This document shows positions 35,363 to 46,916 of a stretch of 64,000 nt of DNA, piece after piece. Source of the stretch: Rhodotorula mucilaginosa (lineage: Eukaryota; Basidiomycota; Microbotryomycetes; Sporidiobolales; Sporidiobolaceae); assembly GCA_034406715.1 (NCBI GenBank), contig CP137864.1, positions 1,240,001 through 1,304,000 on the forward strand, in the 5' to 3' direction. Numbering within the stretch: the first letter of the stretch is position 1; each line of letters opens with the position of its first letter. Under the pieces are notes generated by a model, which was not told the DNA's origin, did no database searches, and was given only the letters and a program-made list of their open reading frames with translations. A program made the translations under genes and the position numbers.

Positions 35363-38134
35363 TCAGTCCGATTTGCCGGTCGCCGCTGCCGCTGCATCCT
35401 CGTCGAGCTCGAGCGCGCCGATCTCGGGCAGGGGAGTACTGAGCCCCTCGGCGATCTGCAGCTTGTCGGCCTGCATGGGGCTCGCCGGGAACGACATCGA
35501 GTCGGCAGTGAAAGGCGATCGCGGGAACCCGTTTGCGGGCGCGCCGCTGCCGGCGTTCGTGCTGTCCGCGCCCTGTTGCCGCTGCTGCTGGTGCTGGTGT
35601 GACCGTTGCTGGTTGCGGATGTCGGAACCGCGGAAAGCGCGCGGCGCACCACCGCAACGATCCTTGCCGTACGAGATCTTGAGGTTCTGGTAATCCGGGT
35701 GCTGCTTGATGCCCTCGATGGCCTTGATCTGCAAGTCCAAGTGCGCACCCGCGCGTCAGTGACGGTGGAAAGTAGCGAAGCTGGAGGAGAACCTTGGGCA
35801 GGCGATATAGATACGCACGGCATTGGTGATGTTCGTAAAGTTGACAAACGCGCACTGCTTCTCCTTGAGGAAGTTGATGAGCTCGATCTCGCCGTACTCG
35901 CCAAAGTCGGTCCGCAGTTTCTCGTCCGAGTACGTCTCAAAGTCCTCTATGCTGCCGACGTAGACATTGCGAGAGCCTCCGGACTGGACGACCATCGCGA
36001 TACCCGGCGAAGTCGGACCCGATTGTTTACCCTGAGTTGGAGCCAAGAAGAGGTTAGCCTGGCCACCGGCTGTTTAGAGAAAGATGATGGCGTACCCATC
36101 CGACTTTGAGGCGACGGTTGTGCAGGGCGATACCCTGGAACGACGCAGTCTGATAGAAGGCCAGCGCGCAATGCGGATCGACAAAGGTGACGAAGCACTA
36201 CAAGGCAAGGGGTTAGCACGACTTGTGCGGCAGGCGAACACATCCACAAAGAACGACTCACGATGTGCTTATCGGGGATGTAGCGGATCTGTTGCAGAAT
36301 GCCGCCGCGAATGATGTTGCAGATTTCTTCGGTTGTGACCTCCGGGTGGATGTTCTGCGAAAAAGCATCAGTACGAGTCGTCACCAAAAACGGTTCTGTC
36401 TTTGACACGCACTCCGAGGTAGATCGTTCGGTTGCCCGGCTGCGCGTTCGGGTCGTTGTTCTGCCCGAAACCTGCACGCGCTCTTTCATCAGAACGATCG
36501 CTCGCGCGACGAGCATAGCCGAAATCCGATCACTCACCCATCTGCGGGTTGCCACCAAAGCCGAGGCCTCCGAAGCCGCCATACTGCGCCGCCATGCTGC
36601 CCATCGCCGCCGCGGCCATGTTGTGCTGCTGCTGCTGGTGCTGGTTCTTCGGGACGTACGCTGTCCGGTCCTTTCCGTACGCGACCCGACGTCCGGCATA
36701 GTCCTTCTCAGTCGGCAGGGTCTGCACTACCTTGATCGCGGTCGCGATCGAGAGGAAGTGAACAAAGCCAATGTTCTTGTCCCGGACAATCTTGACCTGG
36801 TCGATCGGACCGAACCGAGCGAGGTCGTCGCGGAGGGTCTGCTCGGTGACTGTCTCGTCGAGATTGCCGATGTAGACGTTGCGGGTGGCGTCCGACTGCT
36901 GCACCGCAGCGAGAACGTTTGCCGACACTGCGCTCGGTTTGCTGAAACAGGGCAAGAAACCAAGTCAGTCCAGCTCGCGACTTTCTAGACACCGCAGGCC
37001 AGGCACGCACCCCCATCCAATCTTCAGGTCATTGTCGTGCAGACGGATCTTGCGCATCAGTGCGTCCGAGTGGAACGCGGCGGCGGTGTTGGGTTCGAGG
37101 AACGAGATGAAGGCACAGCTCTTCTCCGGCAGGATGCGAACGTTCTCGATCGGTCCGAAGCGCACTTGGGAGAGGAGCTCGTCGACCGAAGCGTCGGAAG
37201 GCAAGTTGCCGACGTAAACAGTCCGAGTTTGCTGCGGCAGGGGGAACAGGAAGACGTCAGACGTGCTCTGCCAGATGCGTTCAAGTATCGACAGCCAGCT
37301 CACAGTGGAAGTCGGGGCCGCGTTCATGCCGTTGAAACCGTTCTGCGGTGCTCCACCGATAGGGTAGGGCATCCCGAACCCGTTCGCGCCCGACAGCTGA
37401 GGGCTAGCCACGCCCAGCATCGGCGACATCATGTAGGGCGTCGCGGCGCCGAGACCGCCAAAGCCAGCTCCAGGCGGCGGAGGTGCACCTTGCCCATACG
37501 GACCGGGACCGGCTTGACCGGGCAAGGGCGGGCCGCCGTACGGATTCGGCGAAGTCGGCGTCGGGTCGAAGGCGGATCCAGAGTAGGGTCCCGCGGACGA
37601 CGGGACCGGGGAACCAAACGGCAGTGTGGGAGGTGCAGCGCCGTTCGTGCCCAGAGCGGCGCCGGCGAGGAAAGGGGAAGTCGCGGCGGAAAAGGTCGTG
37701 CCGTTCGGGGACGGACCAGTTCCGTTCTGCGCCGGCACCGCCATGCCGCTCGGCGTCGGCTGCTGCGGAAACGACGGACCGCCTCCAAACGCAGAAGTGT
37801 ACAGCCCGTTCGGCATGGCAAAGCCCGCCTGACCGACGACGGGGAATGCCGAGCCGTTCGCGGTCTCGGCGGAAGTGCTCAGGAGCGGCCCCGGCGCACC
37901 GCTCGCCGTCGTTCCATTCGCGGCCGCGCCTTCGAAAGATCGCTTGATCGCGGCAAATCCAGCAGCGGCGCCGGTCCCGTTCGTCGCCGGAGCTTCAGCT
38001 TGCGCGGCGCCTTTTGACGCAGGTCCGGCTGCGGCGGCGGCGGGAGGAGGTACCGAGCCGGCGGCGCCTGCTGCAGCGGCGGCGAACGACGTAGCCGGGA
38101 AGGTGTTGTAAATCTTACTGTCTGGCGACTGCAT
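35363..38134 (-). CDS. MRN1: Four-RRM RNA-binding protein, MRN1/Nrd1 family
   Basis: Eight exons: 37304..38134, 37011..37231, 36538..36941, 36413..36471, 36262..36354, 36096..36197, 35819..36031, 35363..35728; 762 aa. The first ~277 residues are Ala/Gly/Pro/Asn-rich on one long exon. Four RRMs follow. RRM1 has [19 protein letters not shown] and [12 protein letters not shown]2 has [11 protein letters not shown] and [12 protein letters not shown]3 has [17 protein letters not shown] and [12 protein letters not shown]4 has [11 protein letters not shown] and [12 protein letters not shown]1 and RRM3 end in the family-typical KIGWG or KVGWG, followed by Lys. S. pombe Nrd1 restrains differentiation through mRNA binding and yeast Mrn1 binds mRNAs in chromatin and stress contexts. 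Introns fall repeatedly just after the GWG motif. The C terminus has a Gln/His stretch and acidic end. Confidence 0.92.
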
Positions 38135-39087
38135 CGCGTTCTCGGAAGATGCTGAGGATCGATGCGGCGGAGCGAACGGAAGGGTTGAGGGAAGTGGAAG
38201 GTGTGCACGGGTCCTGTCTCGGTTTTCGGGCTTTTGAACTGCGTCGAAACTCAATAGGAGAGTATCTGCGTCCTTAGCGAGTGTATGCTCAGCGGCTGCG
38301 TACAAGGCGAGTGCGGTAAAGGCGCAGGACGCAGGATTCGCGAAAAGAGTTGACCGACGACGGAGGAGAATCAGCGCCGCTGCACGCGTGACAGCTCCGT
38401 GCGCCTCCAGGTAAGAGACTCACGAGCGTGTACGAGACTGTTTGCACGTCTCTGCCTCGTCTGCTGTCCTGCACTTCGAAGGCTCAAGCTGTCGAGGCGA
38501 GGCGCGAGCGGCGTGCGTCCGGTCGCAAGGAAGGAAGCGGCGGCAGATCAGCGAGCCGTAGCGTATGCGGGTAAAGGCAGGGTCCAGATATACGGTCAGC
38601 ACAACCAGTTCGACCTCAAAGTAGTCTAGACAGCCCGCTCGTGAGGTACGACGTACCGGTTGCTAGTGACTTTGGGCTGCTGGGCTGCGACGCGTCGACC
38701 AACTCGGCAGAGATTACACGGCGGGTGGACCTGCTGCTGGCACGCAGGGGGCGAGTAAGCTAGAGAGAGACCGCTTGCGAGTCTTTCCGGGCACAAAGCA
38801 AGCTGTTGCGACCGCTTGGAATTGGTGCAAAGGTTCGCTTAGCGGACGTCGGCGAACCGAGGCCTTTTTGGGCTCTCAACTATCATTTTTTCCGATTTGC
38901 TTCGTACGGGGTGTACAGGATCGTACTAGACTCGCAGACTTTGCATCTATAGAATCGCGGTGCATCTTCGGATGCTCAAAAATTCTGCCGTCGCGCAAAA
39001 GTCCCGTTCCGGCGTGGCCGTATCCGCAGCTCATTTCTCTCTCGTCCTCGTCGTAGTATATGATAAGCTGAGATACAGGGACGAGAC
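38135..39087. other. Intergenic region, MRN1 promoter side
   Basis: About 950 nt with no supported gene. The ORFs in it are short and lack family signals. Likely 5' leader of MRN1 and 3' end of MTO1. Confidence 0.5.
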
Positions 39088-42000
39088 CTACATCCCCGCG
39101 AGAGGGCTCGACCGCACGAGAGTCTCGCGATCCAGCTCCGAAGAAGCGAGTTCCGTCGCCCTCCTCGCGGCGCCATTACGGACGTAGCGCATCAAGCAGG
39201 CAAGCGACGCCGGCGTGACACCTTCGAGACGCTTCGCTTGGCCCTGCGAGAACACCGGCCAGAGTCAGGTCTCTGGGTGCGCATTGCGCTTCGGGTCAAA
39301 AAGAAAAGAGACTCACCAGCGTAGTCGGACGCGCATCCTTGAGCCTCTGCCGGACTTCGTGACTCATTCCAGGCAGGACATCATAGTCGATACTCTCGTC
39401 GATGACGAGATTCTCGTCGCGCATGAAGAGCGCAATGTCGTGCGCTTGCCGGATGATGTGCTGCTTGTACCTGAGGGGGAGGGACGAGTTATCAGCGTCA
39501 GGGGGGTCGTTGTACAGCACGGGAAAGGAGAGTTGAGGCGTTGAGCGGCTTGACTTACTTGCCGGCGATGCCCACTCGCTCGATGATGGCGGGAGAGAGT
39601 GCGTCGAGTCCCGGCACGAGGGGCAAAAGGCGCTCGATATCGACGCCCTTGTAGTGCAAGAGGTCAAAGGCACTGCAGATTGAGTACTTGACGTAAGCAT
39701 ACTGTACCCCTTCTGTGTGCCGGAGACTTGCGGGCTCACCTGCGCCGGTTACCATCCCGTTTGACCTCGAACCCGCGCAGGTTCCACCAGTCAGGCGCCA
39801 TGGCCAAGTTCTCCATGAGTTCAATCCCAGAATCGATCTCTCGCTTGGTACTCTGATAGGCGGACCACCGAAGGTCGCCGACGGCGTTGACGGCGCGGCC
39901 TTTCTCGGTCAGGCGGAGATCGGCATTGTCGGCGCGGAGCGAGACTCGGTACTCGGACCGGGACGTGAACATGCGGTCTGCGCGGGACAAGGCGGGCGAC
40001 GACTGTCAAAACTCTTTGCGAGGTGGAGATATTAGAAGAGACGCGGAGGGCTTACACGGCTCATTGACTCCCTTCGTGACGAGATCATCGACGAGGACGC
40101 CGATGAAGCCGTCCGCGCGACTCAACACAAGCTGCTCCCGCTGTAAAGCTGACCGTCCGGCGTTGATACCGGCGAGGACGCCCTGCGCCGCCGCCTCTTC
40201 GTAACCCGTCGTGCCGTTGATCTGGCCAGCCAGAAAGAGGCCCGAGATCCGCTTCGTCTCGAGCGTGTCTGTTTCGTCGGAACCGGGAAAGCAGTCAGTG
40301 TTTGCCTCCTCGATTCGATTTGATGGAGACACCCATAGAAGGGGACGCACGCTTCAACTCTCGCGGATCGATGTGGTCGTACTCGACGCCGTAACCGGGC
40401 TGGACCATCTCGACCTTTTCGAGCCCGCGAATCGTCCGCAGGAGCTCGAGCTGGTTCTCCTCCGGGAGCGTGATAGATATACCATTCGGATAAATAAGGT
40501 CTGCATCGAACGGTCGTTTAATATGATGAACTGCCGAGGCCTTCGAAGACGCCGATTATAGATGGCACGCACCGGAATCGTAACCTTCTGGTTCGAGCCA
40601 CACTGTGTGACCCGTCTTGTCACCGAAACGGAGCACCTTGGACTCAATCGAGGGGCAGTAACGCGGGCCTGAAGAGGGGGTCATGAGCTTTGTTCTGCCG
40701 ATCGCGAAGCGACCTCGGAGAAATTTTGCTAAAAGGCTCACCCTTGATGGTCTCGCGCACATGCACTGAACGATGAATATTGTCTCGGACGATCGCATGT
40801 GACTGCTCGTTGGTCGCCGTCTGGTAGCACGAGATTTGGTTGTCCTGGTCAAGATTTTCGCGAGTTAGCATCTTTCGCTTGGCGGGGTCGACTGTGATCC
40901 AAGGGATGCGACAGAGCTCGAGCTGACCTCATTCGCAACCCTATCGGTCAAGAACGAGAACTGCTTGGCGGGTACATCGCCCTTCTGTTCTCCGAGTCCG
41001 GTAAAGTCGATGCTGCTCCTCGCCAAGCGCGGCGGCGTGCCCGTCTTGAGTCGACCCAGCTCGAAGCCCGCTTCGCGCAGCGAGTCGGACAGGGAGTGCG
41101 CCGACGCCTCGTCGAGCCGTCCCTTGAAGGGCGTGATGGTCATGCCGATGTGGAGTTCGCCGCCGAGGAAGGTGCCGGTACAGATGACGACGGATTTGCA
41201 CGCGATGACTTCGCCGTTGTCTGCCGTTGGTAAGGTCGAACACGCTGTCAGCTCGAGCTGCGTCTGGTTCAAACAACGACTCTCGGACTGAGCGCACCTA
41301 TCCGCAGTCCGACGACTTGACGACCCGGCTGCCTGACGTCGCCGTTGATGGGTGGAGAGAGGACGAGATCTTGCACGGCGGCCTTGCGAATCTCGAGGTT
41401 GGGATAGCTCGACAAGACGGACTGCATCTCGCGTTTGTAGAGCTTGCGGTCCATTTGGGCGCGGTAACCCTGTGTCCGGAGGAGGGGATCGTGTTCAGAA
41501 TCATCTGACCGGCGTCGGTTTGACGCTCGATGCGGCGGCGCCTAGGCCTGCATGAAGTTGAAGAGACGCAGTGACCGACGCTCAGACTCACATACACGGC
41601 TGGGCCTTTTGATCTATTCAACACGTGGAACTGTATGCCCGCTTTGTCTGCGCAACGCGTTCCCATCCGATCAGCAACGTTCCCCTGTGCGGACGCCGGA
41701 AGAAATGCAACATACCGCAGACTTTTCCGCATACGCCGTCTAGAGCATCAACTTCTCGTACGAGTGTACCCTTTCCGATCCCTGTGAGCGCAGGACAGAG
41801 GTTAGGACGGTTTCTTGTCGAGGGAACGGGAGAAGCGCCACTGACCACCGAAACTCGGGTTACAGCTCATTTCTGTACGAGACGCGAGATAGTCAGTATC
41901 TCGTCGCTGCACTCCATTGTCAGGGAGGAGCTTACCTCCGATGGAGTCTAGTTTCTGCGTCAAGAGCAGAGTCCTGGCGCCGGTTCGGGCACTCGCGGCA

Positions 42001-42224
42001 GCTGCCTCGCATCCTGCGTGACCGCCTCCGACGACGAGGGTATCGTATGGCTGTAGATCGGCATTGTCGAAGGGCTGTACGGCCTCGGTGGCGAGGAAGC
42101 GCCGAATTGAGTGTCCAAAGCGAGCGGGAGTTGAGCGAGACGCAAGCACCAACGCCGAGCTGGATGAGCCGGCTCTAGGCGGGATTGAATAGAGAGCTTG
42201 TCTGATCAGATTCCGCTGCATCAT
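39088..42224 (-). CDS. MTO1: Mitochondrial tRNA 5-carboxymethylaminomethyluridine enzyme MTO1/GidA
   Basis: Fourteen exons give 708 aa: 41936..42224, 41846..41872, 41716..41781, 41592..41647, 41298..41469, 40928..41220, 40742..40844, 40573..40668, 40351..40500, 40056..40268, 39740..39977, 39559..39672, 39317..39470, 39088..39243. The first ~45 residues are Arg/Ser/Ala-rich like a mitochondrial presequence. The FAD dinucleotide-binding loop [12 protein letters not shown] follows, then [75 protein letters not shown] and [18 protein letters not shown]. With MSS1 it modifies wobble uridine of mitochondrial tRNAs. Exon 2 is just 27 nt. Two adjacent ATGs open the frame. Confidence 0.95.
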
Positions 42225-43564
42225 GTGCCCCGCACCTTTGCGAGCTGTTGGCGGTGTCGTCGGCAGGCACTTCAGCTTCGCCTCGTTCGCGTTTCGCGGC
42301 TCTCTCTCTTGCACTTCACTCGCTCACACTCTTCTCACTCGAGCCGGCCTCTGCATGGGCGAGACAGCTCTCCATCACTCCCAACAATGCTACCGTCCCG
42401 CCTTCTAGCCCAACCGAGCCCGAGTCGGTGGCAGACAGCTCGTCAAACCTAGCTCAACTCGGTCACTCACTGTCGACTCTCAGCACCTAGTCACCGCATC
42501 GAGAGCAGTCCGCCAAGACCCCGTTTGCGGTGATGGACATGGCATTGATCTGCTTACTCGGGGCGCCGCTTACCTTTGTGTGAGTCGCCCGACAACGGCT
42601 CTTTGGGCCCGTCACGGCGTCGAGCCGTCCGAACCTCATGCTGACCTTGAACCGCTGGTCTATCTCACAGCTGCTCCTTTGACCTGCTTTTACACGATTG
42701 CTCCCGCGGCAATGCGATGCCGGCGCCTTCCGCCGAGCTGCCGACCCTTTGCACCCTACGCTCCTGTTCCCCCTCCCTATCAAACACACATACCCCATGA
42801 CAGTCAGGTTCCCAGCCACCTCGCCGCGTCTTTTGTGCGCACAGAGGACTCTGGATGGTCGGGAATCGTTATGATCGTGGGAGATTCACCTCTGCGCCTG
42901 GTCCCTCCCCCCGTCACGCTCTTCGCTTCGCTCCTGCCGCACTTGTCCACCTGTCTCTCCAACAAGGCTGCTTCCCCCGGGAACACCTTGGGAGACTGCT
43001 CTACCAAGAGTAGCTGTACAGGCCTCGCTGCGGCGGACGACGACAGAGTAGGGGGATCCACGGGGGACTTTGCAGGCGTCCTTCCCCCGCCGGGAAGGGC
43101 GTTCAGGTCCGCTCTCAGAGTTGAAGCCTGGTCGACTCGCAAACCGCCTTCTGGGCGGCTTTTGTGACCGCAGGGTCTGTTTAGGCCAACTGCATTCCAG
43201 GTTTCTTAGTTCTGAGCGGGACATTTCATTCACCTTGCTCCTCATCTCGCTCGGCTTATCCCCAGTCTGCTCGCTGTAGCTTCCATTCACTCTGGCACTG
43301 CAAACAGCTTCCTCTTTCTCTCCCTTCTGTCGATGGCGCTGCTTGCTTCGGCGGCAAGCGAGTTTGCTTCGTGGCTCCTCGTCGCGCCTCCCCTTCGGCA
43401 CTTCCAGCCCTTGATCGACTTGATCTGCTTCTGAAAGCGGATCCGCTCGACGTCACGAGTAGACCTTCTCAGATCGAAACTCTCGCTCGTCTCGCTCTCT
43501 CCCTCTGCTCTCTGCACTCTTTGCACTCTTTCCATCCGCTACTTCCCAACCCAACACTGCAAAC
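42225..43564. other. Long divergent intergenic region
   Basis: About 1.34 kb between MTO1 and the HVA1-TUDOR gene. No convincing gene. One short ATG exon with a good donor at 42579 was considered and set aside. The right third becomes strongly pyrimidine-rich. Confidence 0.5.
43470..43564 (+). promoter_or_regulatory. Pyrimidine-rich leader of the HVA1-TUDOR gene
   Basis: The 95 nt before the ATG are almost all C and T (CTCTCTCCCTCTGCTCTCTG and similar) and end with a CAAAC context at the start codon. CT-rich leaders are common in front of strongly expressed fungal genes; the function is inferred. Confidence 0.5.
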
Positions 43565-45062
43565 ATGACCAAGCCCGAAGACCTGAAGGAAGGCGACCGC
43601 GTCACGTACGTCGGCCAACCTTTTTCCCCCCTCCCCTGCCCCACCAGCTTCTGCGCGCGATCTCGATCTCTCCGCCCCTTTGATTGCCCTGCGGACTGAC
43701 GCCTCGTTTTCGACTCATACGTGTGCAGCTGGAACTACGGTGGTGGACAACCCGGCGGCACGGTTGAGGCTGTTGTTCCCGAACATGACACGATCACGAC
43801 CAAGGGCGGCAAGGAGGTTTCCCGCAAGGGCAGTAAGTCGCGCCACTCTGGTTCCTTCTGCTTTGCGGGTTCAAGGTCGCTGACGCGCAAACCTTCATCG
43901 CAGCTGCCGAGGACCCCGCTGTCGAGCTCAAGGCTGATTCCGGCGTAAGTTTTTGGAGGTTTTCAGAACGTGCTGCGGAATCTCGACTCGCCCGCTGCGC
44001 TCGCCGGCGTCGGCAAAGTGCCGTTTTCGGGCTCGGTCCGTGTGCAATACAGTCCACAGGCTTTGCGAATACGGAGTAGCGTGTCCGAAGAGCGCTCGAA
44101 CGCTGACGCAGGAAGAATACGTCATCTGCAGAACAAGGCGATCAAACTCGCTCACGAGCTGAACGACGTAGACGAGGGGTCGACCGGCGACAAGACTTCG
44201 TACGCCAAGCAGGCTGCTGGCGGCGCTTCGACGAACAAGGAGGCCGAGGCCAAGACGGACGGAAAGGACGAGAAGGAGGAGAAGGATGAGGAGAAGGAAG
44301 ACAAGGAGGAGGACAAGTCCGAACCTGCCGATGCTAAGGAGAAGGACGTAAAGAAGGCTCAGTCCGAGGGTGGCAAGGTGAGGCTGCGATCAGGAGCGCG
44401 AGGTGTGACGGTTCACTGACGATGTTTTCGCTCCGCAGAAGGGTGGCAAGGCCCAGCAGAAGAAGGCCGACGCTAAGAAGGACGGCGAGGACGAGGAAGA
44501 AGACGACAAAGAGGAGGAGGAGGAGAAGGAGGAGGAGAAGGAGGCGGACGATGACGCCGAGATGGAGGAAGGCGAAAAGTCGGCCAAGCAGAAGCAGTCT
44601 GAAGGTGGCAAGAAGGGCGCAGCCAAGGCGAGTCGGCAATCGCTACCGCATCTCTGTTCCTGTACTGACGGATCCCTGCCTGTAGACGAATGCCAAGCGT
44701 GGTACGGCAAAGACCACGCCGGCGAAGCGGTCCGCCGAGGGTACTCGCCGCAACCCTTCGCGCGGCGCCGCCAAGAAGGAGACCGTCGCCGACGAAGAGG
44801 ACGATGAGGACTTTGACGACGCAGACGCAGCGGCCGCAGAGGAGGAAGAAGCGGACGACGACGACGCCGAAGTCGAAGAGGAGGAGGATGACGACGAGAA
44901 GTCTGCGAAGCAGAAGCAGCGCGAGGGCGGACGCGTGAGTTCGATTCTGCGTTGCCCGCCATTCAAGACGACTCTTACTGACAGATCTCGCTTCTGCAGA
45001 AGGGAGGCAAGGCCTCTGGCAAGGCCAAGGCGCCGCCCGCCAAGAAGGCAAAGAAGAACTAA
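43565..45062 (+). CDS. HVA1-family TUDOR protein with Lys/acid-rich tail
   Basis: Seven exons, 43565..43605, 43729..43832, 43904..43944, 44132..44377, 44439..44627, 44686..44934, 45000..45062, give 310 aa. Residues 1-75 match the hypervirulence-associated TUDOR domain: GDRVTWNYGGGQPGGTVEAV, DTITTKGGKEVSRKG, EDPAVELKADSG, NKAIKLAHELND. The remaining three quarters are Lys/Glu/Asp/Ala blocks, with KAQSEGGK, KQKQSEGGK and KQKQREGGR spaced along it and a basic KKAKKN end, so nuclear or nucleolar placement is likely (inference). The intron after exon 5 starts GCGAGT, a GC-AG intron. Codons and the CT-rich leader suggest high expression. The domain's ligand is not known to me. Confidence 0.85.
44628..44685 (+). 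other. GC-AG intron in the HVA1-TUDOR gene
   Basis: Donor AAG|GCGAGT and acceptor CTGTAG|ACG. The only other nearby GT (GCGA|GTCGGC) breaks the frame, so the GC donor is the one that keeps phase 0. Confidence 0.75.
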
Positions 45063-45118
45063 TCACCGCAAGTGGCCCAAAAATGATTTACACACGAATC
45101 CCGATACCGCCTCTACTG

Positions 45119-45124
45119 AATAAA
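45119..45124 (+). terminator. AATAAA polyadenylation signal
   Basis: A perfect AATAAA lies 57 nt past the HVA1-TUDOR stop codon, a sensible place for 3' end formation, before the convergent SRA gene stop at 45209. Confidence 0.5.
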
Positions 45125-45208
45125 GTTGTGCAAAGAAGATCTGTCAAGCTGTAAACATAAACACCAGAACTTATAAGAAGAGACGAGCGAAGAAAGGGAG
45201 AAGAGAAA

Positions 45209-46742
45209 CTACGCGCGGCGGCGACGCTTTGACGGAGGAGCTTTCTCGGAAGCGTCAGACTCGGCGTCGGGCGTGGTCGCCTTTGTGCTATCGGTCTGAG
45301 CAGATCCCGATGACGAGCTGTTGCGAGAGAGGGCCGACGATGCCGCTTCCGAGAGGGCAGTCTGCGAACAAGAAGAAGGGAAGGTCAGGAAAGACCTGAC
45401 CCGACCCGGAATCCGAATCGAGCTTGCAAAAGGACTCACCGAGGTCGGAGCGCCGGCGTCAGTGAGGAGGTGTGCTCGCTCAGGATGGACGATCAAGGGC
45501 GGCTGTCCGGGGAGCCTGACAAGGGCAACACGGCAGATCAAGAAACCCGCCTCGCTCCTATCTTCCCACGCACGGATGGCCTGGTACAACCCGTCGTAGC
45601 GGTATCCACGCACCGGAGCGTACGCTCCTTGGTTCATGAATCCCCGCATCAGTCGGATTGGCTTGCCGGTGTCGACGGACCGCTTCAAAGCGGCGTTGAG
45701 GGCATGGTCCCAAGACTGATCCAACGACTGCGGCGCCGTCCGCAGATTCTTCGGATTCTTTTTCGTGCCTGCAGAGAGTTATCCGTCAGACAAATTTCGA
45801 TGCGGAAGGCAGGTTGGACGCACCGGAGAGCTCGCGACCGCCAGCCCCCGAGAACGTCAGGCGGTCGCCCAGGTCTGCCAGCCCAACGAGCAGCATGTCG
45901 TCAGCTTATCTGTCCAGTGCTGAAGATTGTGACTGAACGTTTTGCCTACCGACATCGCCGACGTAGCCTGCATGATGGAGAACGACGAGTCAAGACAGGT
46001 CGAAAAAGGGCGAGGGGATGGAATGGAAAAGCCTACCTCCCGAAACACAGATGCTCACGCAGGCCGTGCCGCTACCTACCCATTTGCCGGTAGAAATTCC
46101 GGCTACGGGCGGCGCGTGGATGGCTGCCGTACTCGCCTCCATCCTCGACCCAAACACCGTCCCGCACACCACGCCAGGGACGGCGCCGTAGCGCTTCGGA
46201 TCCCATTTGCGGTCACCGAGACGCTTCGGTGCTGTTCGCATAAGACACCGTTAGAGAACACTACGCGTTTCGGGCAAAGTCAAACGAAGGAAAACCGCGA
46301 AACAACGCACCACCACCCTCCGTTTTCACTTTTCGCCCTCCTTCGTAGTACTCGGTCTCTTCCTCGCCGTCGGACGCGAAACTGACCGAGATCGGAGCAG
46401 GGGTCGGCGTGACTCCGAGCAACTTGTCCTTGACTCGGGACGACGAGCGAAGGCCGCGTTCCTCGCGTGCCTTGATGGCGGCCTCGATGTCCTCGCTCAC
46501 TCGCGGCAACGGCTCCACCTTTGGCTTTGGTGCGCGCTTCGTTGGCTCTTTCATCTTCTCTGGCGATGATGGCGCATGCTCCTCCGCGACGGCCTTGAGG
46601 CCGCGAACATCGAGGCCGGTCAACAACTCGGCGTTCTTGCTGGATTGCGCGTTTCTGTGTGTGGTCCTGGTCAGTCCTGGGCGGAGGCAGCCTCCGCATC
46701 TCGCGCAGCCACATACCTGAACGCTGCAAAGTCGAAAGCCAT
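45209..46742 (-). CDS. SRA-YDG domain protein
   Basis: Seven exons: 46717..46742, 46311..46654, 46037..46231, 45950..45967, 45824..45904, 45440..45768, 45209..45361; 381 aa. About 115 N-terminal residues are Lys/Glu/Pro-rich with RAPKPKVEP. The SRA fold follows: DRKWDPKRYGAVPGVVCGTV, FGSRMEAS, IHAPPVAGISTG, CVSICVSGGYVGDV, DRLTFSGAGGRELSG, DQSWDHALNAAL, GKPIRLMRGF and the diagnostic RGYRYDGLYQ. SRA domains of UHRF1 and plant SUVH proteins bind methylated DNA by base flipping. No RING, PHD, TUDOR or SET domain is visible here, and the tail ends SKRRRRA, a basic nuclear signal. Exon 4 is only 18 nt, and exon 5 uses the weak acceptor AAG at 45905-45906. Confidence 0.85.
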
Positions 46743-46916
46743 CTTTCTCGCGCTAGGGAGAGGGGCAGAGAACGGCGAGAGAAATCCCCGAGCGAAAGAT
46801 TTCGCACCCGTGTCGCGACGCGCAGTCCGCGAAAAACACTCCGCGGTCGCCGTGGAAATAGGTCGAAGGTGTAGCGAGGGGTGCGTATGCGCAAATGGCG
46901 TTACAGTTCTGGAAGT

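Noticed and set aside
42531-42760. Short ATG exon (MDMALICLLGAPLTFV) followed by a GTGAGT donor
   Set aside because: It can be spliced into a ~58-codon ORF, but the second half is low-complexity Ser/Pro/Thr and there is no homology I recognise. Too weak to call.
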